Shown here: positions 44,044 through 57,300 of the stretch, in pieces
Layout: each line of letters begins with the position of its first letter
Numbering within the stretch: position 1 is the stretch's first letter
Assembly (NCBI GenBank): GCA_036971615.1
Contig: JAYKKR010000001.1
Location: forward strand, 2,480,001-2,544,000
DNA from: Amyloporia xantha
Lineage: Eukaryota; Basidiomycota; Agaricomycetes; Polyporales; Adustoporiaceae
DNA: 64,000 nucleotides
Direction of reading: 5' to 3'
Notes under the pieces: generated by a model
What the model was told of the DNA's origin: nothing
Databases searched by the model: none
Seen by the model: only the letters and a program-made list of their open reading frames with translations
Made by a program: the position numbers and the translations under genes

Positions 44044-46581
44044 TCATGACTGTCTCCGCAAGTTATCATCTTCTGGTCTCTCATCCGACTCCTCCAGATC
44101 CGAGACCAACGAACCCCCTTTCCCCAAGCTATCTGCCATCTCTGCCCTCTCACCCTCCCTTTTGATCTCTTCCCTCTCCTCCGTCTCCGCTGATTCTTCT
44201 CTCGGGGACGTCCTCCCTCTCTCACCACCTGCCTCCTCACCTTCACTCACCCCTTCTCTGCTTCTGTCTTCACTACTCCCGGCCTCGCTCCCCTGTACCC
44301 GGTGGTGTTCATAGCCCTGACCTTCGACAACGCGCGCAAGGTGGTCCGTGATCCCGAGGTAAAACGTCGCAGGCTTGAACTTGAGCTCGCGGCCCATGAT
44401 CTCGGCCCACTTGTACCGCGCGGTGTTCACCCACCCAATGAGATCGAGATGGTTGACCCCCTCGAGCGTGCCGAGATACGTGCCCTAAATCGGCATCAGC
44501 ACGCGACTCGAGAAATATCACCACGACCGACGCACCCATTTTGCCGACTTCAGCGAGACAAGCCCATCATTCGGGCCTTCCTTCTCCATTATCACCGAAT
44601 GTGGCCATCTATGTGCATAACAATGAGCACTGCACCTACTTTCATACCCAAGTTCACTCACTTCCACGTATCGATTAGGCCTGGCTCATACACCGCCCCC
44701 CAGCTGAAGTACTTTACGCCCTCTACATCTGGCGTCTGCTCGTTAAATTGACGCATATTCTCCACTGTCAGAAACTCGAATGCTTTGCCGTCACCGCCGC
44801 CGTTCGGAAGGAGATCGAGCAGCGATAGCACGGACGGCATGCGCGCAGGGCCGACGGTTGAGAGAAAATGGTCTGCAAAGGAGGAGCCGCGGTGTGGCGT
44901 GGAGATGGTCGTCAGGGAAAGGACGCGGAAAGGCCGAGAGGTAAGATGTGTGGTGAGGTACCGGCAGTCCAGACCACCCTGTCATACCATGCGGGCTGTG
45001 AGCTTGCATAGTTGAGTGAAGAGACGGGGGAAAGCCTACCATGCTGTGTCCTACATCATGTGTGTCCTATAGTCCACATAAGCACTCCAACATACCGAGG
45101 GACCGCGGTGCTTACCTATGAGGTGGACGCTCCGCCCGGGGTAGACTGCGCTGATCTTATCCAGCAGTACCTTAGCGCGGTCGATCGGCGTACTCGTAGC
45201 GGGTACACGCGTCATGAGAACCTACACATAGCCCGTTTTTTATATACAGCGATTACAGACGAGCAAAGTGCACACGACGTACCTCGATGCCATTCGCCTC
45301 GAGCGCCTCCTTGATTCCCCGCCAGTGGGTGACTTGCATAGGAGCAATAGAAGGACCAACGGTGACAGTGTCAAAGCCGAGGAGCCCATGACAAAAGACG
45401 ACCGGATTCCTCGGCGCGTAGTCTATATTCAACAGTGTGAGAACAGCCATGCCCTTACATCGGATAAACGCAATAGAAGGCAATGACGCACACTTCTTTC
45501 TGATATGATCCCGCTCAGCCTGTGCGCTCTCCTGCTTGTCCTCCTCACCCAGAAGCGGGTGTATGTTTTCCTTGTTCACGCCTTCTTCTGAGCCGAACCA
45601 ACTGCGGATCGAGAGCGGGAGAGACGGGAGCTTGAGTGATTGCGGGGCGGTCGTGTGTATACTCCGGCCCCGCTCGTGTATCGAGCGTAATGTGTCCAGT
45701 GATGAGCGTGACGGGGACAGGGAATTTGACGACGAGGAGCGGTTATGTGAGCGGTTGAGGTGCGCCGGGGCGGGAGTGTGAGGTATTGCAACAGGCGTGG
45801 GCGTTGGGCTGTAGAGTAAGTCGAGATCGGGGTTGTACTCGTGTTCAGCGGTCCATGGGTCAGTGTACGACGCGGGGTTTTGATAGTTTGAGGGGAGCGG
45901 GGGAGAAAGACAAGCGGTGGGGAGGGTAGAGCGAGTGAGGTCGGAGAGGTAGCGTGGGGGGCGGGAGGGGTTGAAGTGCTGGGGAAGGCGGGCGGCTTGG
46001 GGGCGCACCGGAAGGGTAATGAGAGAAGATTCAGGGTCGAGGTGGGTAGAGTCGTGGTGTGAGTGGGACAGGAGAGGGTCATCGTGCAGGGCATCGGCGA
46101 GAGCGGATGCGGCGGAGGACGGAGTCGTCGGGGTGGAGGCGGTGGGTGATGGACTGGGGGTAGATGCGGAGGAGCGTGATGGTGACGGGAGAGAAGAGCG
46201 GGTGGGTGCGAGGGACTTGGACGAGGAGCGGGAGTGCTGCTTGCCGGTGAGCCAGCGTAGGACGGGATGTGGCTTGTCGCGCTGCGGCATGTGTGACGAA
46301 GATGGCTGAGGCAGACTGAGGCTGAGAGATTTGGGAGTACTGGAACGGGTGTGATGAGCTGGGGGAGTGCTCGCGCGACCATTATACATGGGAGACGGGG
46401 TTCGTGTGCGTGGGCCCCTCATGTCCGAGTCGGCGCTGCGGGTGTGGCCGCCAGGCTGTTGAGAGGGGTCAGGGTGCGGGACGTCTGGAGACGCAGGCGA
46501 GGAGGTGAAGAGAGATTGAAGACGGAAAGAAAGAGAGGCCTGTGGGTCGAAGTCGACGTCTTCTGCCCCATGGCCGTCCAT
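44044..46581 (-). CDS. Alpha/beta-hydrolase, triacylglycerol lipase-like
   Basis: Start taken at 46581 (MDGHGAEDVDFDPQ) because the only further upstream ATG in frame lies inside a MITE. The first ~400 residues are Ser/Pro-rich and probably disordered. The catalytic part follows: RNPVVFCHGLLGFDTV (oxyanion-hole HG), LIGHSMGGLDCRYL (nucleophile Ser), STPHRGSSFADHFL, NDGLVSLKSAKWG (acid Asp) and GVNHLDLIGW (His). After the fold comes an acidic Glu/Arg-rich tail ending DDNLRRQS. Short introns split the catalytic part (for example before VLMTRVP and before GHSMGG). No signal peptide is evident, so it is probably intracellular. Exact substrate unknown. Confidence 0.82.
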
Positions 46582-46650
46582 CGCGTTCTGGCCCTGCTCG
46601 TCGACGACGTCAACCGTGGCCAGCCGTGGCCACTCTTTGCTCCCGACCCT

Positions 46651-47148
46651 AGGACCCCGGCGAATCCCCCAAGAGCCTCGATCCCATTTGGTCCGAAAAT
46701 CGGCCAAAATTTCGAAAATGTTCGATCCAAAAGGCCGAATTTGGGGGGCGTAGGTCGAAATGTTCGGTGCCATAACGGTCCGAAATGTACCTCTCAGCCC
46801 GCATGTCCGATCCTATCAGGGCCGAAATCCGGCCAGTCCTGGCGCGGAAATGGACAGGCCGGTCAAGCCGACGGGCATCTCCTCAGACGCCTCTTCGGTC
46901 CCCTGCCGAATGCTCTTCCGTGATCCAGATGGCGTGCAGACGGCGCTGAACAATTCCAGCACCACCCAATGAGCAGATCGGCCTTTTTTGCGAGGCTTTA
47001 GCGATTTTAAGAGGTTCGATCCCATTTGGGGCCGAAATTAGGCCTTTTGCCGCGAGGTTATGTGCCCAAAGTCCGAATTGGGCGTCGGGCGAGGTCCGAA
47101 CGAAGGACGATTTGGGATCGAGGCTCTTGGGGGATTCGCCGGGGTCCT
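46651..47148. mobile_element. 498-bp MITE just upstream of the lipase gene
   Basis: Perfect inverted ends of at least 35 bp beginning AGGACCCCGGCGAATCCC on each strand. Flanked by the perfect 8-bp duplication CCGACCCT (46643-46650 and 47149-47156). The inside is rich in GGCCGAAA / TTTCGGCC words. An 8-bp duplication fits hAT- or Mutator-derived MITEs. It lies 70 bp upstream of the chosen lipase start and between two divergent genes, so it could alter both promoters. Confidence 0.9.
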
Positions 47149-47168
47149 CCGACCCTGTGTCACACCCG

Positions 47169-47176
47169 TGACGTCA
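47169..47176. promoter_or_regulatory. CRE-type palindrome TGACGTCA
   Basis: Perfect ATF/CREB-type bZIP site in the divergent promoter of the lipase (-) and zinc-finger (+) genes, 62 bp before the zinc-finger start. Function inferred from the word only. Confidence 0.5.
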
Positions 47177-47237
47177 CGCGTCGTCCCCATGATTCAACGC
47201 GTTCAGTCGCGTCGACCATTTCCTTCGTCCTCTTGCC

Positions 47238-47600
47238 ATGAGCCAGCAACACCCGTCCTTGCCTTCCGTTCTCCCCTCTGCCCCTGCTCTCCAGGATGGT
47301 ACGACTCCCAATGCCGCATGGCTGTGCCAAATCATCTGACCGCCCCGTTAGCTACCACCACGCCTCAGCAGTTGCAATCTGGGCTTGCTCGAGTTACCAA
47401 CCCTGCAGAGTGAGTCCGTCCAGGGCCCTGGGGCGGATCCATATATGATATTTATATGCTATGCCAATAGGACGCCCATATTCATATGCGCGTTTGAGAA
47501 TTGTAACAGACTGTTTCCTTCGCGCGATCGTTTGATGTTTCACCGTAAGCGGGACCACGACTCGGAGGACCAGGGCGACGTCATCACTTGGAATGAGTGA
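47238..47600 (+). CDS. Small single C2H2 zinc-finger protein
   Basis: Three exons (47238-47298, 47352-47409 and 47471-47600) give 82 residues: MSQQHPSLPSVLPSAP at the start, ATTTPQQLQSGLARV in exon 2. In exon 3, FICAFENCNRLFPSRDRLMF and HRKRDH make a C-x4-C-x12-H-x4-H finger, and the end is DVITWNE. All three joints keep the frame. A single finger alone rarely binds DNA strongly, so a role with partners is likely. Divergent from the lipase gene. Confidence 0.7.
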
Positions 47601-49229
47601 GCGATATCTTGTGGCTCTGTGTTTCGCTTATTGCATGTATTGGTAAGTCTGTTATCACTAATACTATGAATCAGGCAATTTGCCCTGACTCTTGAACACT
47701 GCAGTGCCATTGCACAGGACCCGTCAGCGACAGGTGAGCTCGTCGTAATTTTCCAAAAAAGTTTCAACTGTTCTTGTTGACGCGTCTGGTGAACGTCGAA
47801 ATTCCTGCCTCTCGTAGAGAGGAGTTTCGGTATTAATCCTGGCTGCCGCCCAGTAGAAGCTTCAACATGTGACGCTGACGGCTGTCAGACACGTCCTGCT
47901 TCAATCTCGGGTCACTCGTCGGCTCCGGGCAGCGCCCTGTTTCTATACATCTTTGATTATTCCTCAGCTCAGTTTACAGAAGCTCGATGATCTCTATTCA
48001 GTGGGCTATCACGTCCAGATTGTCATACAACCAACATTCTATAGATGAGATCATGATATTGATCATCAGTCTGCACAGCGGTGGTTAAACGGGACTAGCT
48101 GTGACAGTGGAAGTGGCAAACTAGTATGTCCACTCAATATTCCTTCAGGTGCTGAATTGCAATACTTGAATACTTGGATGCCAGCCGAAATATGGTGGCC
48201 GGTTATTTTCTTCAAAGACTGCAGATATGAGTGAACCTGATGCAACGCTCGTCACGCAGATGGTCTCCAGCATGCGTAGCGACTTCTAGATTTCATAAAA
48301 CAGTGAGACACACTGCTATCTAACTCAGACACCTCCTGGCTCTGTTTGATGACATGTCTGTTTGACAAGCTGTTTCGAGCTCGTGCCTGAAAATCAGCTT
48401 CACCCAGCGCACCGTATACAAACTAACGTTCAGCAGCTCCGGGTGTATGCAGCTCTTCCTGTCCTTCAAAGTACAAGCATCATGATATTCCGTTATACAT
48501 ACGTATCGATGTTGCCGTCAATGTGATCGTATCAGCCACCCACATGATATCGACTTGGGCGACGGGGAGCGTTATGAATTCTACACGCCAACTTCATGTC
48601 TATAGATGCCACGGGTTATGTTGACATGTGAACTTTTAGGGCCTTTGGAGGATGGCAGTGAAGATGCTGTACAGAACAGCTGAGGAGACGATCCGCGCCA
48701 AGCGGCACGGTAGGTGTTTGTGGTCGCCCTTTGAGTTATTCCAGTCAAGAAAGCGGTGGAACAGGAGGGGTTTTCGGGCAAGCTGGACGACGCTGTTCGG
48801 CTTTACAGTCGGGTACCAAACAAAATGCGTTATCATTGAAACTTCCAAGGGGCTCATTCATGCACGTGAGAGAAACGCACGTGAGATAGCACTTTACATT
48901 TCCTGTTTTCAAGAGCTGGAAACTAGTGAGCAGAAATACGATGTACATATGTTTCCCGTCAGGAAGTAGTCCGCATATCATTGTCCTTGAAAATGAGTGT
49001 TTGTCTAGGAAATGGTGAGTAAAGGAGAGGCGCAAACAGACGCAAACGGGCATCAGCGCAAGGCGGTTGCCAGAAGCGCGTTGTGAGGAACATCACTGTT
49101 CTTGGTCTGTTCACCGCTCGTTCAGGCGGGCCTGCTGAGCATTTCGTCCTCTTTCGTCCACGCCGCCTCCCTTGTCCCCGCCCATTCTCTCCAGCCATAC
49201 AGTCCATCCTAGGTACCAGATCCAGAAGA
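47601..49229. other. 1.6 kb intergenic region, no gene supported
   Basis: Open frames up to about 105 codons (48652-48969) have no motif and poor codon character. Presumably the 3' region of the zinc-finger gene and the promoter of the kelch gene. Confidence 0.5.
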
Positions 49230-52200
49230 ATGTCCTTCTTCTCACGGAAGAAGCATGCTCCCCCGCCTGCCACCGCTACCGTCGTCCAGTCGCCCAGCGC
49301 AGCCCTCGCCCAACTCCAGCAGCCACCAACACAACAGCCCCTACAGAAACAGGTAGCGAAGGAGACCAGCTACGAGAGGTGAGTCTCTGATATCCGCGAG
49401 CACACGCAGCGTGCGCCTTGCATCGTCCGTCCTCTTCCGCGTTTCGCCCTGCTATCATGTCTCGTCATCTAAACATAGCTAAATACGCTCCGCACAGCGC
49501 CCTCAACGGCCGGGGGAGTCCTAGTGTCGGTGTGAACGGCATCTCACCACAGGCCCAGCGGCAGAACCGCAACGGCAGCGTCACCGTCGAGCCCACCAAT
49601 CCCAGTGCGCAGGGCCCCCAGCCATCACAGTCCCAGTCCCAGTCCCAGTCCCAGTCTCCGCCGCAAGGCCAGCTGGGCCAGCCAGGTCAGCCATCTCAGC
49701 AGCAGCGGCCAGCGTATCCGTGGTCGCAACGACGTCTCGTCCTCCCACCTGCCGTGACGATCGCTAAGCCGGGAGTTGCACCGCCTACGTCCCCCTCCCC
49801 CTCACCATTCCCGCGATATGGCCATGCGCTGCCTGCTACGGCTACCGCGACGGGAGAGCTCTTCCTCTTTGGCGGTCTCGTCCGCGAGACTGTCCGCAAC
49901 GACCTGTACCTCCTGTCCACACGAGATCTGTCCGCGACCCTTCTGCAGACCGCCGGCGAGATCCCGTCTCCTCGAGTGGGACATGCCAGTGCGCTTGTAG
50001 GCAGTGTGCTGATCGTCTGGGGCGGCGATACGAAGACGAATAGCAAGGCAAAGCCTGGCGATAAGCAGGACGATGGGTTGTATCTCCTCAATCTCGGTGA
50101 GCGCCCATCATTGTCACTTATCTGCTGCGACATCGTTGACGGTGGGGGTCGAGGTGTAGTGTCCCGGGAGTGGACTCGGGTGGCTGTCTACGGGCCTTCG
50201 CCGGTCGGTCGGTATGGTCACGCTGTCACGATGGTCGGATCGAAGTTCTACATGTTCGGGGGGCAAGTCGACGGAGAATTCTTGAACGACTTGTGGGCGT
50301 TCGATCTCAACTCATGTAAGTCTGTGCGCTGGTCAGGATGGATATGGCTTATTTGGTACAGTGCGAACGAAGGCTACGTGGGAGTTGGTGGAACCTGCGG
50401 AAGGCTCGCCACGGCCAGCGCAACGGACGGGCCATATCTGCGTAACATTGGAGAATAAAATCTATCTGTGCGCTTCGTAGTATTTCTGTTGGTGATGCAT
50501 TCCTCACCCCGCTTTGCAGCTTCGGCGGCACCGATTGCCAATATCACTACAACGACACATGGGTTTTTGACACTACGACTAACGTGTGGACCGAACTAAC
50601 GTGTATCGGGTTCATCCCATCGCCTCGAGAAGGGCACGCTGCGTCTCTCGTTGACGACGTCATCTACGTCTTCGGTGGTAGAGGAGTGGACGGCAAGGAC
50701 TTGGGTGACCTTGGCGCTTTCAAAATCTCCAGTAAGTGCAGATACTTTTGCCACCCAACTCGCCTAACACGAGGGAATTCCTATTTTGCAGACCAACGAT
50801 GGTATATGTTCCAGAAAATGGGACCCGTGCCGAGTGCGCGATCGGGGCATGCCATGGCATCCATGGGCTCGCGCGTCTTCGTCTTGGGAGGCCTTGGCGG
50901 GGAGTCTCTCGGGAATCCCTCAAAGCCAGAAGACCCGACTGTCATTCACGTCTTGGATACTAGTACGCGGCGTCGTTGGGTTCCTCAGACAGATAGTGGT
51001 ATTGATCATCTGACCCACGCAGAACATATCAAGTACCCGATGTCCGATAAGGCAGCACCAGGAGGAGCGCAAACGACTGGGAGGAAATCGTCGATTGGGG
51101 CACCGCAGACGACGCCGCCGCCGGGGGCTACGAATGGCACTGCTATCAACGGGCGGCCGCTGTCTCCTGAGCAGCAGGGGTCGGATGCGGAAGACGTTCG
51201 CCGTGCGATATCGCCATCGAGCATAAGATCAGGTGGGAGGACGCCAAATGGGGTCGTACCGCAGTCGCTCGCCGGTGCAGCGATGGGCAAGGCAGCACTC
51301 CGCCCCATAAGAGACGACGAAGAGGCCTACGGAGGCGACAGCAGTCCAGACGGGTCTTCTAGTGAGGTCCGGGAGCGGGCGTTGTCTCCTGAGCAGAGCC
51401 GCGCGAAGAGTCCTGCGTACAATGCTAGCCGTGCGACATCACCGGTATCCCCGAATGACAGCCAGGAGCCTATCAGTATGGCGAGTGTGGCGATGAGCCG
51501 CGGCGCTCTTGCTGCTCGTAGTCCGTCTCCGAACGTCGATCGTAGCAAGCCACCGATGGACGGTTTCTACACTGCGAAGCCCGGCTCGCCGCTGCCCAAC
51601 GGCTCTGTGTATAAGCCTGGATCGACGGGCAACATCACCGCGGACCTGATTCGGGACCTCAAGATGAAGGAGGCCGAGATGGAGGTGATGAAGAAGCGGG
51701 AAGCGTGGATGAAGGCGGCGCTTTCGAAGGCATCTCGATCTGGGTTCATATATGCTGAGTCCGAGGAGGAGCTGCTTACAAGGGCAGAGGATGACGATAT
51801 TGACGGACAGAAGGTCACTGAATTGGTTGTCAACTTCAAGCAGCTGAGAGCCAAGATACAGGTGAGTGATCAAGCCAATTTCATAGCATGGATCACCGGA
51901 TCGACTCATCCATTTACAGACAAACGTTGTCGAGCAAGCCAGAGCTGCTTCTGAGCGCGTGTTGGAAGCTGAGCGGATGCGATCGAGTGCTATACAGGAA
52001 GCGGCCTTTTATCGCGCCAAGCTGGCTGCGCTCGAAGCATCTTCAGAAAGCGAGGCGAGCAAGCTGGATCGCGAACGTGCCGCCGATCTGGAGCGTCAGC
52101 TCTCTACTGTTGCCATGGAGCGGGTAGAGAGAGATCGGAAGATCAAGGAGCTCTCGGATTCGCTTGCCCTGCAAACGAGGCTCATGGAAGAGGCGCAGGC

Positions 52201-54161
52201 GCAGGCTGAGGGCGCCTCCAAGCGTATAGATGTGTTGTCCCAATCCTACGACCGGGACTCCGAGAAGTACAGAACATTGTACGAGAGCTTCGCCTCCATG
52301 GAGGTGGCTCATAGGGAACAGTCGGACCGCCTCCTCGCACAGACCTCTCTACTCGAGCAGAGGGAGGCAGACCACATGAAGGCGCAATCCCAGCTGGAGG
52401 AGCTGATGCTATCTCACGAGCAGCATATTCGCGCTATCGAGCAGGCACGCGCTGCGCTGCAGATGGCGTCGTCCCGTGCAGACGAAGTTGACACTCAGTA
52501 CATCCGTGCTCGTGAGCAGGTCGCTCAGCTTGAGGCCGATCTTGCAGAGCTTCGCGGCGAACTCGAGACACGTACGACCGAGGTCGAGAATGCTCGCATG
52601 CGACTCCTAGATGTGGAGAACTCGTGGGCGAAGTCGCGCGAAGAAGCAGATTCCTTCAGGGCTCTTACCACAGGTAGCCTCGGCGAGCTCCTCGATTCAC
52701 ATCGTGACCTGAAGTCCGATGAGGACCGTTTGACACGGGGCTACACTGAGAAGATTGATGCTCTTCAACGTGAAGTCGCTGCTCTACGAGACATGCTGAA
52801 AGGCGCTACTCGACGTGCCGACGATGCCCAGAGCGAGCTCGTACTAGAACGTCGCAAGGCACAGGAGGCAGAGTCGGAGACTTCCTCGCTTCATTCACAG
52901 ATCGCAGGACTTCGGATGCAGCTTTCCAACGCCCTGGCCGATAGCGGTCGTATGCGGAAGGAGCTGGTCTCGAAGCAATCCGAGCTTGAAGCCCAGCTTA
53001 GGGAATCCTCGTCTGCCGCCTTGCGGATGGACACGCTCCGCAAGTACCTGGCGGAGAATGGCATTGTCGCGGAAGGTGAAGATCTTCCTTCTCGAGCAGG
53101 TGGTGTGTCGCCTTCGCGACTAGCAGACCTAGAGAACAGACTAGCCGAGCAGATGAGGCTGCGGGAGGCCACTGAGCGTGATCTTCAGTCTGCTTTGCAG
53201 CAGAAGGAGGAGACGGAAGCACAGGTTGACACTCTATCTACTCAGTTGGATCAGCTGCGCAGCTCGCACAGTCCGTCAAGACCTAATGGCATTGATGCTG
53301 CCGCCGAGTCGCGTGCCATCGAAGCTGAACGTAAGCTTGAGGAGACTGAAGCCAGCTACAAGGCGCGCTTGCAGCAGCTAGAAGAGGACTATCAACTTGC
53401 CGTTCACTACGTCAAGTAAGCACATAACGTAGACTCGTATACATATCTATGTCTGACTGAGTTGCAGGGGCACGGAGAAAATGATGCGCAAAATGAAGGA
53501 CGAACTCACAAAACAAAAGGCCCTAAATCAGAGCATGCAGACAGAGCTCGATCGACCAGATTCAGGTTCGCGCACACGCGGAGTCAATGGTCGCAACACG
53601 CCTTTGTCGGACGATGGCCATGAACTGCGGACTCAATTGTCTGACGCGCAGCGCCAAGTACAACGTCTAAACGGCGATAATCGCGATCTCCGACAACGGA
53701 TCGATACATTGGAACGCGACCTCGAGCATATGAGGGACAATGTAATCGCTTCTCAACGAGAATCCGATGAGCGTCTATCACGCATCGAAGAACTAGAGCA
53801 AGATGTGGAGCGACTACAAAACTCTCTTGTCATTGCTCGAGGCGGCCACGATGAGACATTGCTGGAGCAACTTAGCAACGAGAACACAACTCTCAAACGC
53901 GAAAACGAGCAGTTGTCGCATAAAATCGGCTTACTTTTGGAAGTCGACCAACCTCCCTTTGGCCACGGACGACCGATTTCTGGTATTTCGGAGCGTCCTG
54001 TCAGTTCGTCTAGCTCCGAGAATGCCATGGCATTCGAGCATCTATCCACTCAACTGGACGATTGGCAGCGGCAGTTAGCAAGCTCTATGAGCAATCGACG
54101 GCCTCTCTTGGACTATGATTCGAATTCGCCAGGACATGAACGTACGAAGTCACGTTCATGA
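49230..54161 (+). CDS. Kelch-repeat, coiled-coil cell-end marker (Tea1/Kel1 type)
   Basis: Starts [13 protein letters not shown] at 49230; the first intron joins YE to [11 protein letters not shown] Gln/Ser/Pro-rich stretch precedes kelch blades recognisable by GH..and [107 protein letters not shown] Ser/Pro-rich linker follows, then about 750 residues of almost continuous coiled coil, ending [13 protein letters not shown]. Kelch propeller plus long coiled coil is the architecture of Tea1/Kel1, which mark growing cell ends and guide polarity through microtubule and formin contacts. About seven introns; the last separates the two coiled-coil exons near 53416-53467. No lesion seen. Confidence 0.85.
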
Positions 54162-54319
54162 CAGTGTTTCAGTATTTATTGGCATATACCCTGATCACTC
54201 ATTTGTCGCTCCTTTTTGTTTTCTTCGCACATCTTATGATATGATACTTAGTCAGTTGCTCGTTTGTGGTATATTTTGCCGTAAAGTAATAGAATTAGGC
54301 TTCCAATGTGAATGCTGTA

Positions 54320-57300
54320 CTAATCCAATGAGGACGCAGTAGCACGCTGTGTCCATTCAATAGCCTTCGCTTTGACAGCATCTGCGCCCTCCTCATCACC
54401 TATCCGACGTTCTAAACCTAACCATTTCTTGAAGAAAGACCTGTTTCAGTAATGCCAAATTCAGTAGATGCGCCAGTTGATCAAAGATTGGCACTCTTAC
54501 TTGGCTTTATGACTGGTCATTTTGAGAACTAGTACTCGCTCAAAAATGTTCCTGCGCAAGAGATCGAGATGTGTCATGTCTAATCACATTAGGAAGACTT
54601 ACCTTAAATTCATGATATCGCCTTGACCCGCTTCCATGTCAATGTAGATCGACCAGAGGTCCCATCGCTTTGGATGTGAATCGACAATGCCTTCAAACAA
54701 CGTCTTCCCTCGCTCAGGATCCCCATATTTGTACTCGAGCTGTGCGAATTTGGATATGGTCTTGAGATCTGGCAGGAGAATAAGCATATCGTTGAGACTA
54801 GACTGGTTGGATACTCCTACGTTTGCGCTTTTCTAGGCTCTGCAAGCTGCGCGGAAGGAGTTTCCTTGCCTCTTCAAGTTTGCCGCGTTTCAGATAGTGC
54901 TCCCCGAATAAAGTCCACACTTTAGAGCTTTGACTGAATTTTTTCGAGGTGCGCTTGTACTGCTCTTCGGCTTTCTGCATATAATGTGAATAATCACATC
55001 GCGAGAGAGATGAAGACAGCATTGAACTTACATCGGCATTTTCACTCTGGTCAAGGATAGTCGCCAGACGGAGATGTACCGTCTTCGAGTCGTTATGTCG
55101 TGCTGCATCCTTGAATACGGCCTCGAGAGTCTCTTCTGTGCCGTAGACGTTTTCAAGATTGAGCAAAGCAATCCAAACATTCAACTTCTCCTGCTCCTCG
55201 CGGAAATTGATGGTGCGCAGGGCACGTCGTGCGATTTCCCGAGCCTTTTCTACCTCCGATATTTGCAGCTGGAATGACATGTACTGTACCCAGAGGTAAG
55301 ACGAATTAGGTGAGCCAAGAAGCACCCGTTCAAAGTCGGCGTTAGACTCCGGAGTCTTGGTATGCATATCAGCGGTAAGATCTTGTTCGATCTCTTTTCG
55401 CCGGTGCTTCTTCTTTTTGCGACCTTGCTCTTTGTCCTCGTCATCATCATCAGATGACTTCATGTCAATGTCATCTTGCAATAGGGTTTCAGCAGACCAT
55501 TGGAACCCTTCCTTCAAGTTGAGGGAGATAGAAGCAGGAAGTTCGCCATTCGTCTCCGCTTGCTGCGTGGACACTGGTTGAGGAGGATTCGTAAGGACAT
55601 CGGTGTCGACATCCATCAACCCATCATCCATGGAAGCGTCTGAATCTTCATCCGAACTATTGTCCTCCGACGCGTCTTCCTCCTCGAAATTGACGCTGTC
55701 TTCATCTGAGCCTGCTTCTTCAGGATCTTCGATGGTCTCTACGACGCCAAGGTGATCCATGTCTTCGTTTTCGTCGTCGTCTTTGTCGGACTGGAAGTCG
55801 TCATCTACAAAATACGAAGGCTTAAGACCAAATGATATACGACGCTTCTCTTTGTCGATTGACAGAATTATGGCCTTGACATTATCCCCTTCTCGGAAAC
55901 TACGCAGAGCCAATGTCACGTCGGCGTCTTTATTGTCAGAAAGCTAGGAGACGGCAGCATTAGCATTAGCCAGAGAAACCAAGAGTAAACACAGAATTAG
56001 ATTACCTCGGATTTGTGACACAGACCACTAAGCTTTGACCCTGATATCTCAATGAACAGGCCGTAATCTTCTACCCTCTTTACACGCCCGTCCACCTTCT
56101 GTCCTTCAGAAAGCTCGGCCAATGTCAGTTGAGAGCTGCTACCTCGCTTGAGATCCCCAGAGCGGAATGTCATTTCGACTTGTTTCTTATCGAGATCGAC
56201 ACTAATTTTACTCTCAGTAATTAATGTGCGGCAAGCGCGACGGAATATACCTGAGTATCCTGCCCTTGACGAGCTGATTCGCCGCAAAATGGCTTTTCCA
56301 ATCCTTGACGTACTTTATTATATGTGATCAGCGTTGGAAGAGTAACTCGAAGGAAGTTCGATGACCTACCTCATCGAAAAGTTCTCTGATCTGGACTCTG
56401 GCATCAACATGACGACCTAGCATGACGAAGATGCCATGTTCTGCCACGTTCTTGATGAAGCCCCGTACGGTCTCACCCACCTTGAGGTCAATCACACTCG
56501 ATATCTCTCGATCAGTTACCAGCTTGCTTTGGTCCGGGTGCAGACGAGACAGTCGAGTCGATAATGTAAGCTGCCGCTTATCTTTGTCGATTGCAAGTAC
56601 CACGGCTTTCAGAATGGAGTCAACCGGCGGAAATGGTCTTCCAGTCTCGAAGTCGTCACAAGCATCCGCAGGATGAAGGGTTCCAGATATGACATTCGTC
56701 AGCTTCACCAATGCACCTTGGCGGCCATGCCTGAGGACTCGACCGCCAACGATCTGACCGACTTGGATAGTATCCAGGTTGAGAGCACTTTTTTGAATCA
56801 GTGTCTCTTTGTCCTTAGGTTTAGTGGCTACCAGAACAAAGCCTTTCTCTGGGTTGCGTGACACGACAACTAGATCGTGGAGCTTCTCGCCAACCTTCAG
56901 TGAAGCCCGGAGTTGGGCAAGAGAAACTTCGCGGCGATTCGCGAGGTTGTTCAGAGAAAGTAGAGCGCGGACCTGCGTTGGCTGTAGAGTAACAACGGCC
57001 TTGTCCTTCTGCACCTGGGATACGACCCCTTCGACTGAGTCTCCAATCTCTACGCCGCTGATGTCTGTGATCGCAGCCTTGTAGTTGGGCGATGCTTGAC
57101 GTATACTAGCGACAATACGAAGAGTGTCCAGATCTGTGGATATAATTTTAACCTGAACAGGTTTTCCGATAGGAAAAGCTTCAGACAGCGACCCAAGTGC
57201 GGTTTCGCTGACAAGAGCATGTTAGTTTAGTATAATTTGTATACTGATACGCGATGCAATTACCTTGCTTCTCGTGCAGGAACAACGGCTTTGAGGTTGT

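Noticed and set aside
45576..46382. 268-codon minus-strand open frame over the lipase N-terminus
   Set aside because: Alternative frame of the Ser/Pro-rich lipase N-terminal region, without motif.
48652..48969. 105-codon plus-strand frame upstream of the kelch gene
   Set aside because: No motif, no convincing splice or start context, and composition like intergenic sequence.
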